Positions 10,039-19,933 of a stretch of 64,000 bases of DNA are shown in pieces; position 1 is the stretch's first letter, and each line of letters starts with the position of its first letter. Made by a program: the position numbers and the translations under genes. The notes under the pieces were generated by a model. That model had not been told where the DNA came from, made no database searches, and saw only the letters and a list, made by a program, of their open reading frames with translations. This DNA comes from Chitinophaga sancti. GTDB lineage: Bacteria > Bacteroidota > Bacteroidia > Chitinophagales > Chitinophagaceae. The DNA is taken from contig NZ_CP139247.1 of the NCBI RefSeq assembly GCF_034087045.1, positions 6,536,001 through 6,600,000 of the forward strand. Direction: 5' to 3'.

Positions 10039-11166
10039 ATGCTAAAAAATATTTGTAGTATGATGATTGGTCTGGCATTTTCAGCGCATGCATTTGCGCA
10101 GGATTTTCCGGCTGATAAACAGGCTACGCAGGAAACAGTGAATCTATACAGGAACCTGAAAAAACTGCCGGAAAAAGGATATCTTTTCGGCCACCAGGAT
10201 GACCTGGCCTATGGGGTGAACTGGCGATATAAATCAGGCGCCAGTGATGTGAAAGAAGTGACCGGAGATTATCCGGCACTGTATGGCTGGGACCTGGGTG
10301 GTATAGAATCGGGAAAAGACGTCAACCTCGACCAGGTACCCTTCAAAAAGATCCGTAAGTATATACAGGAAGCATATGAGAGAGGGGGTGTTTCCACCAT
10401 CAGCTGGCATGTTACGAGTCCATTAGGTGCAGAAAAAGGTGCCTGGGATACAACGCATGGTACGGTACGGGCTATTCTTCCCGGTGGCGCCGAACATGTG
10501 AAATACAAAGAATGGTTAGATAATGTAGCTGACTTTTTAGCTTCTCTGAAAGGTAAAAAAGGGGAAGCTATCCCTATCTTATTCCGCCCCTATCATGAGC
10601 TGACCGGCACCTGGTTCTGGTGGGGACAAAATGCCTGTTCTACAGACGAATTCATCACGCTATGGCGTTTCACCATTTACTATCTGCAACAGGTAAAACA
10701 ATTACACAACTTATTGTACGTATACAATACCGGCGGTGAATTTAGCAGAGAACAATTCCTTGCAAGATACCCGGGGGATGATATGGTGGATGTGGTCAGT
10801 TTTGATACCTATCAATGGGATGATCCTGCTACCAGCAACAATTTTGTAAAACAGACCAATGCGCAGCTGGCGCTACTGGAAACGATCGCGAAAGAAAAGA
10901 ACAAAATTCCAGCATTGGCAGAGACGGGATATGAAGCTGTTCCTTATGCACAATGGTGGACCAAAACACTGACGGATGCTATCGGGGATCATCACATTGC
11001 CTATACCCTGCTCTGGCGTAACCATGGTTACAACGAATGGATGAAAAAAATGCATTACTATGTACCATTCAAAGGACAGGTATCTGCTGACGACTTTATA
11101 ATTTATTATAACCAGGATAGAACGCTGTTCCAGAAAGATGTGGCTGCACTGTCCCTATACAAGTAA
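10039..11166 (+). CDS. Glycoside hydrolase family 26 beta-mannanase
   Basis: 375 residues with a signal peptide (residues 1-20, AFAQ). The GH26 (beta/alpha)8 barrel is evident: GYLFGHQDD near residue 48, WDLGGIE near 84, ISWHVTSP near 121. FRPYHELTG places the acid/base at Glu187, and LAETGYE places the nucleophile at Glu295; both are intact. GH26 enzymes cut internal beta-1,4-mannosidic bonds or release mannobiose. No lipobox is present, so a periplasmic location fits, as for Bacteroides mannobiose-releasing GH26. The symporter gene follows three bases after the stop and GH130 follows that, matching the mannan catabolic module known from Bacteroides fragilis. Confidence 0.93.
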   Translation: MLKNICSMMIGLAFSAHAFAQDFPADKQATQETVNLYRNLKKLPEKGYLFGHQDDLAYGVNWRYKSGASDVKEVTGDYPALYGWDLGGIESGKDVNLDQVPFKKIRKYIQEAYERGGVSTISWHVTSPLGAEKGAWDTTHGTVRAILPGGAEHVKYKEWLDNVADFLASLKGKKGEAIPILFRPYHELTGTWFWWGQNACSTDEFITLWRFTIYYLQQVKQLHNLLYVYNTGGEFSREQFLARYPGDDMVDVVSFDTYQWDDPATSNNFVKQTNAQLALLETIAKEKNKIPALAETGYEAVPYAQWWTKTLTDAIGDHHIAYTLLWRNHGYNEWMKKMHYYVPFKGQVSADDFIIYYNQDRTLFQKDVAALSLYK

Positions 11167-11169
11167 TGC

Positions 11170-12999
11170 ATGAGATTAACATTTATCGATCTTTCAATCA
11201 TCATTCTCTATCTGATCACAATGGTGATGATCGGATGGTTTCTACGAAAGAAAGCAAGGGAAAACAAAGAAAGTTATTTAATGGGAGGCAAGAAATTGCC
11301 GTGGTATATGTTAGGTTTAAGTGATGCCTCTGATATGTTCGATATTAGTGGCACGATGTGGATGGTCTCCCTTTGTTTTGTTTATGGCATGAAGAGTATC
11401 TGGATACCCTGGTTATGGCCGGTTTTTAACCAGGTATTTAACATGATGTTCCTGGCTAAATGGTTACGCCGTTCCAATGCAAACACCGGGGCTGAGTGGC
11501 TGGCCACCCGCTTTGGTCTGACGGGCAAAGGTGTAAGAGGTTCTCACAGCGTGGTGGTAGCGTTTGCGCTGATAGGCTGCCTGGGGTTCCTTGCGTATGG
11601 CTTTGTAGGATTAGGCAAGTTCATCGAGATATTTTTACCCTGGCATCTTGTACAACCCTATCTTCCCTTTACTATACCGCCCGCTTATGTGGCTCATTTT
11701 TATGGGATTATTTTCACGCTCTTTGCGATGTTTTACTCCGTGTTGGGAGGGATGCATAGCATTGTGTTGAGTGATGTGATTAAATATGTGATCATGACGA
11801 TTGGCTGTATCGCTATCGCGGTGATAGCTATGGTGCACCTGCATCGTCCGGGGGTGGTGCTGAACGTACCGGGGGGGTGGGAAAATCCACTCTTTGGCTG
11901 GAAACTGGACCTTGACTGGTCCAATATCATTGCCGAAGCTAATAAAAAGATCGCAGATGATGGGTATAGCCTGTTTGGTCTCTTCTTTATGATGATGATA
12001 TTCAAAGGGATCTTCGCCAGCCTGGCAGGCCCTGCTCCTAACTATGATATGCAGAAAGTCTTATCATCCCGTTCGCCTAAGGATGCTTCTAAAATGACAG
12101 GTTTTGTATCTATCATTTTATTGCCGGTACGCTATTCTCTCATCATCGGGCTCACCGTACTGTCATTGTTGTACTATCATCAACTGGATATTACTTCATC
12201 AACAGGAGTAGATTTTGAGCGGATATTACCTTCTGCCATCAATACTTTTTTGCCGGCGGGTATATTGGGGATAGTACTGACAGGATTGTTAGGCGCATTT
12301 ATGGGAACGTTTTCCGGCACCCTGAATGCCGCACAGGCGTATATCGTGAATGATATATACCTGAAGTATGTAAATCCACATGCCTCTACCAGAAAGATCA
12401 TCTCCATGAATTATATCGTAGGGATCCTGACAGTAGCGGTGAGTATTGTGCTGGGATTCTTTGCAAAGGATGTGAATAGCATCCTGCAATGGATAGTAGG
12501 CGCATTATACGGTGGATATATAGCTGCTAATATGCTGAAATGGTATTGGTGGCGCTTTAATGCGGGTGGGTTTTTCTGGGGAATGATCTGTGGTATAGTC
12601 GCAGCTTTGATATTCCCTTTAATTTTCAAAGGACTGCCTTTGTACAACTGGCCACTTTTATTCGTCATTTCGCTGGCTGGCTGCATCATTGGCACCTATG
12701 CCACTCCTCCTACGGATACGGAAACATTAAAAGCATTCTATCGTACCGTAAAGCCGTGGGGGTTCTGGAAACCGATACATGAATTAGTAATCAAAGATGA
12801 CCCTACATTCGTAGCTAACCGGCGCTTTAAGCTGGATATGTTCAATGTAGTGTTGGGTATCATCGCTCAATCCTGCCTGACTATACTCCCGATGTATGTT
12901 GTATTGTGGTTAAAACTGCCACTGCTGTTAACTGTTTGTGTGCTGATAGTGGTGAGTTTTATACTCAAACGCACCTGGTGGGATAAACTCGAAAATTAA
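11170..12999 (+). CDS. Sodium:solute symporter family sugar transporter
   Basis: 609 residues, hydrophobic throughout, with about 14 predicted membrane segments and the SSS fold signatures (YLMGGKKLPWYMLGLSDASD near residue 36; the first helix at 7-26). It is longer than many SSS proteins because of an extended C-terminal part after about residue 500, including a soluble stretch (TVKPWGFWKPIHELVIKDDP). It lies in the inner membrane and probably imports mannobiose or mannosyl-glucose with sodium. Context supports this: three bases after GH26 and 25 bases before GH130, the same order of functions as in characterised Bacteroidota mannan operons. Substrate is inferred. Confidence 0.9.
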   Translation: MRLTFIDLSIIILYLITMVMIGWFLRKKARENKESYLMGGKKLPWYMLGLSDASDMFDISGTMWMVSLCFVYGMKSIWIPWLWPVFNQVFNMMFLAKWLRRSNANTGAEWLATRFGLTGKGVRGSHSVVVAFALIGCLGFLAYGFVGLGKFIEIFLPWHLVQPYLPFTIPPAYVAHFYGIIFTLFAMFYSVLGGMHSIVLSDVIKYVIMTIGCIAIAVIAMVHLHRPGVVLNVPGGWENPLFGWKLDLDWSNIIAEANKKIADDGYSLFGLFFMMMIFKGIFASLAGPAPNYDMQKVLSSRSPKDASKMTGFVSIILLPVRYSLIIGLTVLSLLYYHQLDITSSTGVDFERILPSAINTFLPAGILGIVLTGLLGAFMGTFSGTLNAAQAYIVNDIYLKYVNPHASTRKIISMNYIVGILTVAVSIVLGFFAKDVNSILQWIVGALYGGYIAANMLKWYWWRFNAGGFFWGMICGIVAALIFPLIFKGLPLYNWPLLFVISLAGCIIGTYATPPTDTETLKAFYRTVKPWGFWKPIHELVIKDDPTFVANRRFKLDMFNVVLGIIAQSCLTILPMYVVLWLKLPLLLTVCVLIVVSFILKRTWWDKLEN

Positions 13000-13023
13000 C
13001 TAGTAACCGGAAAAATTATATAT

Positions 13024-14190
13024 ATGAACTTTGACAAGAGATTGGAAGCCTTACAAACGGCCTATGACCAATTGATAAGCCGGCCTAATGAAAAGCAACC
13101 TTTAGGCAATGGGGTATATGACAGGTACCTTTATCCTGTATTGACTGCTGCGCATGCACCACTTGCCTGGAAATACGACCTTAATAAAGAGACCAATCCA
13201 TACCTGATGGAACGGTTTGGTATTAACGGCGTATTCAATGCCGGTGCTATAAAACTGAATGGCAAATACCTGCTGATGGCAAGAGTAGAAGGTGCCGATC
13301 GTAAATCATTTTTTGCTGTAGCTGAAAGTGACAATGGTATAGATAACTTCCGGTTCTGGGACCGGCCCTCGCTCATACCGGAATTAGCAGTTCCTGATAC
13401 TAACATATATGATATCCGGTTGGTACAGCATGAAGATGGCTGGATATATGGGCTGTTCTGTACTGAACGTCGTGATCCTTCTGCAGATGCAGGTGATCAA
13501 TCAGCGGCTATCGCACAATGTGGCATAGTACGTACTAAAGATATGCTTACATGGGAACGGCTGCCAGATTTGGTGACACCGTCTCCGCAACAGCGGAACG
13601 TGGTGTTACACCCTGAATTTGTAGAAGGGAAATATGGTTTTTATACACGTCCCCAGGATGGGTTTATTAATACGGGATCTGGTGGTGGTATTGGTTTTGG
13701 TTTGTCCGATAGTATGACACCAGCGGTAATTCACCAGGAAATTGTGATCGACGCTAAAGTATATCATACTGTTTATGAAGCAAAGAATGGGCAGGGGCCT
13801 GCTCCGATCAAAACACCTAAAGGATGGTTACATCTAGCACATGGTGTGCGTAATACAGCGGCTGGTCTGCGATATGTATTGTATGTGTTCATGACGGATC
13901 TGAAAGACCTCACTAAGGTGATTTATAAACCCGGGGGTTACTTTATGGCTCCTGAAGGGGAAGAAAGAGTAGGCGATGTATCCAATGTGCTTTTTAGCAA
14001 TGGATGGGTAGCTGATGATGATGGTACTGTTTATATTTATTATGCTTCTTCAGATACGCGGATGCATGTGGCGGTTTCTTCTATAGATCGGTTGTTGGAC
14101 TATGTAGTGCATACACCGGCGGATGGGCTAAGGTCAGCAGCGAGTGTGGAAAAGATATTGCAGATAATTGAGGGGAATGAAACGATTTAA
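13024..14190 (+). CDS. GH130 beta-1,4-mannosylglucose phosphorylase
   Basis: 388 residues without a signal peptide, so cytoplasmic. It matches the GH130 subfamily 1 enzymes that phosphorolyse 4-O-beta-D-mannosyl-D-glucose to mannose-1-phosphate and glucose. Visible signatures are [20 protein letters not shown] (residues 65-84), [23 protein letters not shown] with the catalytic Asp130, and [14 protein letters not shown]. The length and the Asp position fit the Bacteroides fragilis enzyme. It is the last gene of the mannan unit. In the known pathway a mannobiose 2-epimerase makes its substrate, but none is encoded here. Other GH130 specificities (mannobiose) are possible but less likely from the motifs. 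Confidence 0.9.
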   Translation: MNFDKRLEALQTAYDQLISRPNEKQPLGNGVYDRYLYPVLTAAHAPLAWKYDLNKETNPYLMERFGINGVFNAGAIKLNGKYLLMARVEGADRKSFFAVAESDNGIDNFRFWDRPSLIPELAVPDTNIYDIRLVQHEDGWIYGLFCTERRDPSADAGDQSAAIAQCGIVRTKDMLTWERLPDLVTPSPQQRNVVLHPEFVEGKYGFYTRPQDGFINTGSGGGIGFGLSDSMTPAVIHQEIVIDAKVYHTVYEAKNGQGPAPIKTPKGWLHLAHGVRNTAAGLRYVLYVFMTDLKDLTKVIYKPGGYFMAPEGEERVGDVSNVLFSNGWVADDDGTVYIYYASSDTRMHVAVSSIDRLLDYVVHTPADGLRSAASVEKILQIIEGNETI

Positions 14191-14193
14191 AGT

Positions 14194-14225
14194 GAATCGC
14201 CCGGATTACGGGCGATTCCTTTTAT
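14194..14225 (+). terminator. Terminator after the GH130 gene
   Basis: Perfect 10-bp stem (GAATCGCCCG with CGGGCGATTC) around a five-base loop, followed by CCTTTTATC. It closes the mannan operon. Confidence 0.8.
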
Positions 14226-14313
14226 CTTACCTTTTGGCTACAAGATGGCGATTTTGAGATACATTCCTTCCTGAATAACTGTGGACCTTTGGACTTCAAT
14301 CAATGTTATACTT

Positions 14314-14520
14314 ATGAAGTTACAAAACAGCACGATCTTAATTACAGGTGGAACAAGTGGCATTGGACTGGAATTTCTTACGCAGCTTTCCAGACAGGGT
14401 GTAGCCAGTATTATTATTACGGGCCGGGATGGCAGGAAGTTGGACCTGATCAAACAGCAGTTTTCCAATGTACATACAATTCAAAGTGATGTGAGCAATC
14501 CCCGGAACTGCCGGGCTTAA
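14314..14520 (+). pseudogene. Truncated short-chain dehydrogenase (SDR) gene
   Basis: The 68 residues are a clear SDR N-terminus: ILITGGTSGIGLEFL is the TGxxxGIG dinucleotide-binding motif, then strand IIITGRD and the VSNPR region. The frame stops before the catalytic Ser-Tyr-Lys part, and I find no continuation in the following 500 bases. It is therefore the 5' remnant of an NAD(P)-dependent oxidoreductase, probably DltE-like, broken by deletion or rearrangement. A functional product is unlikely. Confidence 0.65.
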
Positions 14521-15046
14521 CGTTACTGCATTATGAGGCAGTCAATTATAAAGAATCTTCCACTTAACACTATAGCCCCAATAAGTTCGAAGATATGTCA
14601 TGGAAAAGTCTTAACTTTCTTTTGAGAGCAATATGAAGCAACATATCGTTACTTTACATCGCAGCAATTATTCATTCATAAGAGTCTTTCTTCACATACT
14701 ACCACTGGTAAATGAGGTAGTAACTGTGGTCTGAAAATAATCCTGAACATTGGCGTTTGCCTTATCAATTAAACTACAATTCCCTTTTGAATCGAGCCGG
14801 ACTATAATTAACTATTTGACGCTCTCTATAATAGTTTGAATAAGAACTGGGTGTTGGTTTTACACTCAGAAGTTAGCAATCTATTAAAAGGGCGTTTTTT
14901 GCAGCAACAGTATTTATTACACCTGGAACAACAATAAGGGCCTATGACCGTAAAAAATGGCTATTAAAAATATTAGCCCATCTTAAACTACACGACTTAC
15001 CTTCTGCACCCGCTTTTCAACAAGTTACAAGTTAAACATTATTACA
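14521..15046 (+). other. Intergenic stretch, no gene seen
   Basis: 526 AT-rich bases between the SDR remnant and the CheB/CheR fusion. Short open stretches exist on both strands but none resembles a known protein. It probably holds decayed coding sequence and the promoter of the downstream gene. Confidence 0.5.
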
Positions 15047-18000
15047 ATGATCATGATAGAGCCCCATCACATTATAGCCATTGGAGCTTCCGCTGGCGGT
15101 ATGGATGAGATTAATACTTTTTTTGATAATACACCATTGGACTGTGTTTCATATGTGATTGTACAGCATCTATCGGAACATTTTAAAAGCAGGATGGTAG
15201 ATTTACTGGCCAGACATAGCAAGTTACGGGTTCAGGAAGCGGAAAATGAAATTCTCATACTACCCAATCATGTTTACCTGATTCCCAATGATAAGTTTAT
15301 GACCGTCCGCAATGGCCGGTTATACTTAACCGGCAAGGAAATGCAAAAGGCACCTTATCTCACCATCAATATATTTTTTAATTCCCTCGCCATTAGTTAT
15401 GGTAAGAGAGCGATAGCGGTTGTACTATCAGGATTGGGATCTGATGGTTCAGAGGGGGTAATAGCCATCAAGAGAGCAGGAGGCCTGGTGATTGTCAGGG
15501 AACCTTTTACATCAAAGTTCTCCAGCATGCCATCAAGTGCAATAGCAACCGGAATGGTTGACTTTGTATTAGAACCTTCCGCGATGCCCGCAGTAATTGA
15601 AGATTACGTACAGCAACAGTTGGAAACAGCAGCCGGTGAACAGGAAAATGAAAATACAATTATCACTATCATTGATTATATAAAAGAGCAATTGCCTCTT
15701 GATTTTTCAGATTACAAACTAACTACCCTTCTCCGGCGAACTAAACGCAGGGCGACCTCTGCTAATTTTACCACGCTTGAAGATTATCTTGAATTTTTGC
15801 GGGGAAATCCTGCTGAGGTGGAAACACTGGCCAAAGACTTTCTTATCAGCGTCACCTCTTTTTTTAGAGATGCGGAAGCCTTTGACATCATAGAAAAAAG
15901 TATTCTGCCCGATTTGCTATCTAATCTTAATCCCGGGGATGAACTTAAAATGTGGATTGCAGGTTGTGCCACAGGTGAGGAAGTATATTCAATGGCTATA
16001 CTGATCAAAGAACAGTTGGTCGGCCCGTATAAAAACACGACGGTGAAACTCTTTGCGACCGATCTGGACAGCTCTGCATTGTTGTACGCCAGTAAAGGTT
16101 TATATCATTGGAGTAGTGTAAAAGATATGTCCACTGATAGGTTGCAGAAGTATTTTACAAAGGAGGGTGAGAGCTACAGGATATCTCCTGGTATACGCCA
16201 AATGGTAATATTTTCGCAGCATGACCTGGTAAAGAACCCTCCTTATTGCAATATGCATTTCATCAGTTGCCGCAATCTGCTGATCTATATGACTCCCTTT
16301 TTGCAGAAGAAAATATTTTCAATGCTGCTCTTTGGACTTAAATATAATGGCTACCTGTTTTTAGGTTCCAGTGAAACGCCCACATCTATTATCAATAACC
16401 TGGAAGTGGTGAACAAAAAGTGGAGATTATATAAAAATATCAGTGAAAAACGAACGATCACTTTCGATGCATTTTCAATACCTGAATCTATAAGCTCCTC
16501 TAAAATTGCGCCGATGAGGGAGTATGACGGCAGAAGCAAGGGAAATGATGTAGCAGAAATTGTAAATGATATACTTGCTAATGAACTGGATTACCTGGCT
16601 ATAATTATTAATGAAAACTACCAGGTAGTCAAGTCGTATGGTAATACGGCCAAATACCTGCTTCAACAAAACTTTAATTCAAACCTGTTGGAATTGTTGC
16701 CTGAACAGCTGAAACTGGCATATAATACCTTAATAAGTCAGGTGTCTGTAACAAGTAAGAAAATTGGTGTCCTGGGTATTCCTGTCGATTTAAAAGGTAA
16801 AAAAATTGCAGTAAACCTCACCATATCCCCACTGGCGGCCAGGAATGGAAGTCCAGCCTCATTTTTAATCATCTTTAGAGAAGATCCGGGCTTTTCGGGT
16901 ATACATACAGATTACCAGGTTTTTGACGAACGCGAATATAATGTTCAATACGTATCAAATCTGGAGAGTGAATTGAAAGAAGTTAAAGAAAAGCTTTCCG
17001 CGGCCTATGAAAGAATTGATGCTTACAATGAAAATATGCAGTCTTTCAACGAAGAGCTTATTTCATCCAATGAAGAAATGCAAAGTACTAACGAAGAAAT
17101 GCAATCCGTGAATGAAGAACTACATACCATCAATGCCGAGTATCAGTTAAAGAATAAACAGTTACTGGAAATAAATGACGATTTGAACAACTATTTCAGA
17201 AGTAATATTAATGGTCAGATATTTTTGAATGAACAACTTGAGTTAATGAAATATTCTCCTGCTGCTGTAAAACTGATCAATCTGCAGGATGCTGATATCG
17301 GAAGACCGATCAGCCACATTTCCACTAATATCAGAATGAGTTCTATTGTAGATGATGTCAAGCACGTACTTGCTGATGGCGCGGATATTATCAAAGAAAT
17401 CGAAACCAATGATGGGCATTGGTTCCAAATGATGATTATGCCTTACATAAAACAGGAAGAAAATACACGTAAAGGAGCGGTTATTTCCTTTAATGATATT
17501 ACTGCATTGAAAAAGGCAAAGATAGAATTGGATAAAAAAAATGAAAGTCTCCTGCGTATTAATGCAGATCTTGACCATTTTATTCATATGGCTTCACATG
17601 ATTTACTCGATCCATTGAGTAGTATAGAGTCAAGTATTGCATTGATGAACCTGTTGGAGAATAACAATTCGGAATTGATGGAGTTTACCAAAATTATCAA
17701 TTCTTCCGTTAAGAAATTCAGTTTACTTGTCAGGAGTATTGGCACAGTTGCCAGACTGGAAAACAACATGAATGACATTGAGCAGGTAAATATCAAAGAG
17801 GTGATCAGTAATATTGAGTGGAGCCTTGAAAAAAAAATCAAAAATACACACGCTGTAATCACTACAGAACTTGAAGTAAAAGAAATATCATTTTCCCAAA
17901 AAAATCTGAGAAGTATATTGTATAACCTGATTTCCAATGCAATGAAATTTTCCGGTCCGGAGAAACCGAAGATCCACATTCAAAGCAGGAAAGAGGGCAA

Positions 18001-18220
18001 ATATGTTATGCTGAGTGTAGAGGATAATGGAATAGGTATGACCCAGGAAGGAATTAAAAAGATATTTACCATTTATGGCAGGTTAAACCTTCATGTAGAA
18101 GGACATGGTATAGGGTTGTACCTTGCCAGAAAGATTATACATGCTGCACAGGGAGATCTGAAAGTTGAAAGTGCACCTGGTAAGGGAAGTAAATTCATCA
18201 TTTATCTCAGACCTTCTTAG
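15047..18220 (+). CDS. CheB-CheR-PAS-histidine kinase fusion
   Basis: 1057 residues. Residues 7-190 are a CheB methylesterase domain (IAIGASAGG with the catalytic Ser; VIVQHL; LSGLGSDGSEG). Residues about 205-480 are CheR: an N-terminal helical part, then the SAM-binding IAGCATGEEVYSMAILI and the NLLIYM motif. A PAS-like segment covers about 500-620. Residues about 640-720 form a coiled coil with repeated SNEEMQSTNEEMQSVNEEL, typical of these fusions. A second PAS segment follows, then a histidine kinase: His851 in MASHDLLDPLS, N-box NLISNAMKF, G1 DNGIGM and G2 GHGIGLYLA. No chemoreceptor or response regulator is nearby, so the output is unknown. In Bacteroidota such fusions are general two-component sensors rather than flagellar chemotaxis proteins. 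The start has a second ATG two codons later. Confidence 0.93.
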   Translation: MIMIEPHHIIAIGASAGGMDEINTFFDNTPLDCVSYVIVQHLSEHFKSRMVDLLARHSKLRVQEAENEILILPNHVYLIPNDKFMTVRNGRLYLTGKEMQKAPYLTINIFFNSLAISYGKRAIAVVLSGLGSDGSEGVIAIKRAGGLVIVREPFTSKFSSMPSSAIATGMVDFVLEPSAMPAVIEDYVQQQLETAAGEQENENTIITIIDYIKEQLPLDFSDYKLTTLLRRTKRRATSANFTTLEDYLEFLRGNPAEVETLAKDFLISVTSFFRDAEAFDIIEKSILPDLLSNLNPGDELKMWIAGCATGEEVYSMAILIKEQLVGPYKNTTVKLFATDLDSSALLYASKGLYHWSSVKDMSTDRLQKYFTKEGESYRISPGIRQMVIFSQHDLVKNPPYCNMHFISCRNLLIYMTPFLQKKIFSMLLFGLKYNGYLFLGSSETPTSIINNLEVVNKKWRLYKNISEKRTITFDAFSIPESISSSKIAPMREYDGRSKGNDVAEIVNDILANELDYLAIIINENYQVVKSYGNTAKYLLQQNFNSNLLELLPEQLKLAYNTLISQVSVTSKKIGVLGIPVDLKGKKIAVNLTISPLAARNGSPASFLIIFREDPGFSGIHTDYQVFDEREYNVQYVSNLESELKEVKEKLSAAYERIDAYNENMQSFNEELISSNEEMQSTNEEMQSVNEELHTINAEYQLKNKQLLEINDDLNNYFRSNINGQIFLNEQLELMKYSPAAVKLINLQDADIGRPISHISTNIRMSSIVDDVKHVLADGADIIKEIETNDGHWFQMMIMPYIKQEENTRKGAVISFNDITALKKAKIELDKKNESLLRINADLDHFIHMASHDLLDPLSSIESSIALMNLLENNNSELMEFTKIINSSVKKFSLLVRSIGTVARLENNMNDIEQVNIKEVISNIEWSLEKKIKNTHAVITTELEVKEISFSQKNLRSILYNLISNAMKFSGPEKPKIHIQSRKEGKYVMLSVEDNGIGMTQEGIKKIFTIYGRLNLHVEGHGIGLYLARKIIHAAQGDLKVESAPGKGSKFIIYLRPS

Positions 18221-18276
18221 CATTGAACTAAATGTTGAATGTTGTATGCCAGTGAAATATATTATCTTCCATTAAG

Positions 18277-19926
18277 ATGCAACAATTTGATGCGGTAGTT
18301 CTTATATTAACTGTTCTCGTTGCTTTATCAGCTTTTGCTGAGAAAGTAAAATTTCCATTTCCAATACTTTTAGTAATTACAGGTGTAATTTTAGGCATAG
18401 TTCCACATTTTCCTATGATCATTTTAGATCCGGAAGTGGTTTTTGTACTATTTTTACCACCTTTGCTTTATGATGCAGCTTCCCATACCTCCTGGCATGA
18501 TTTCAGGGAAGAAATACTCTCTATCTCAACTTTAGCAATAGCGTTAGTTTTTTTTACAACTACTACCGTAGCGCTTGCAGCGCATTATTGTATACCAGGA
18601 TTTAGCTGGCCACTTGCCTTTGCACTCGGGGCCATTGTATCTCCTCCTGATGCTGTAGCCGCAACTGGCATTACTAAAGGGTTAAGTATTAACAAACGGG
18701 TAATGACCATCATTGAAGGCGAAAGCCTGGTCAACGATGCCAGTGCACTCATCGCTTACCGGTTCTCAATGATAGCCATTAACACCGGCGCTTTTGTATT
18801 CTGGCAAGCCGGATTACAATTTACCTTATTGGTTTGTGGTGGTATAATATGTGGGTTTATAACCGGATATATTTTTGTATGGTTGCACAAAATGATCACC
18901 CACAATTCCATTGCCAGTACAAGTCTGACGCTATTAAGCCCTTTCATTTCCTATATTCTGGCAGAACAACTACATTTATCTGGCGTACTTGCAGTGGTAA
19001 GTACCAGTCTATTTATTTCCTGGCGTTCGCCAGAGATATTTTCCTATCAGACAAGAATGCGGTCAAAATCAGTATGGGACACATTGGTATATATCCTAAA
19101 CGGGTTTATTTTTTTACTGATCGGGCAACAATTGCCGAATGCTTTAAAAGAGCTGGAAAAGTATTCATTACCCATATTAATTGCTTATGGGTTTTTAATT
19201 AGTATTGTTGTTATCGTAGTGCGGGTCATGTGGGTCTTTGCTACAGCCTATTCACATAATTTACTCTCTAATAAAATTAAAGCGACCGCATCAAAGGATA
19301 ACCAGGATGAAAAAATAAATACCTGGAAAAATGTATTGATTGTTGCCTGGACGGGTACCAGAGGTATTGTATCAATGGCAACTGCCCTGGCATTGCCCAT
19401 AACGCTGATAGGCGGAGCACCATTTCCGCAACGTTCATTGATCCTGTTCCTGACCTTTGTGGTTATTTTTGTTACATTGGTCATTCAAGGTTTATCACTT
19501 CCACTATTGGTAAAGATCCTTGGCGTAAAGCCAACTTTACTGGCTCATAAAGAGGAACAGGAACTAAAATTATTTATTGTTCAAAATATTCTTCACTTTA
19601 TTGAGCATGAATTTCCTATACACCTGGATGACAAAGTAAAACGACAGGTAAAAGCAGAATATGAAGCAACGCTTTTACAGCTGCAAAATAAAATTGAGAA
19701 CGATAGTCGCCGGCAACACAGAAATATTGCTAAGCAGTCGTGGCTGTCAATTCCTATGGCCCCAATATTGACAGCGCAAATAGAAATTAGCAGGTTTCGT
19801 CGTGAATTGTTGATCAGGCTTTATAAAGAAGGTAGCTATAGTAATCTATCTATCCGGAAGCTGGAGCAGGAACTGGATCGGGATGATCTCAGTCTGAACG
19901 AGGTGCTAATGAGAGGAGAAGAATAA
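18277..19926 (+). CDS. CPA1 family sodium/proton antiporter
   Basis: 549 residues with about 12 membrane segments in the first 410 and a charged cytoplasmic tail of about 120 residues (EEQELKLFIVQNILHF onward). The CPA1 signatures FALGAIVSPPDAVAATGI (about residues 112-129) and EGESLVNDASALIAY (about 147-161) carry the conserved ion-binding acidic residues. It is a cation/proton exchanger of the inner membrane for sodium or potassium tolerance and pH control. It starts 56 bases after the kinase fusion on the same strand, so the two could be co-transcribed, but a separate promoter is possible. It converges with the DsbA-like gene. Confidence 0.9.
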   Translation: MQQFDAVVLILTVLVALSAFAEKVKFPFPILLVITGVILGIVPHFPMIILDPEVVFVLFLPPLLYDAASHTSWHDFREEILSISTLAIALVFFTTTTVALAAHYCIPGFSWPLAFALGAIVSPPDAVAATGITKGLSINKRVMTIIEGESLVNDASALIAYRFSMIAINTGAFVFWQAGLQFTLLVCGGIICGFITGYIFVWLHKMITHNSIASTSLTLLSPFISYILAEQLHLSGVLAVVSTSLFISWRSPEIFSYQTRMRSKSVWDTLVYILNGFIFLLIGQQLPNALKELEKYSLPILIAYGFLISIVVIVVRVMWVFATAYSHNLLSNKIKATASKDNQDEKINTWKNVLIVAWTGTRGIVSMATALALPITLIGGAPFPQRSLILFLTFVVIFVTLVIQGLSLPLLVKILGVKPTLLAHKEEQELKLFIVQNILHFIEHEFPIHLDDKVKRQVKAEYEATLLQLQNKIENDSRRQHRNIAKQSWLSIPMAPILTAQIEISRFRRELLIRLYKEGSYSNLSIRKLEQELDRDDLSLNEVLMRGEE

Positions 19927-19933
19927 CACCTGG

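Noticed and set aside
15047..18220. Fusion considered as a chemotaxis system
   Set aside because: No flagellar, receptor, CheA or CheY genes in the window; such fusions in Bacteroidota are general sensors.
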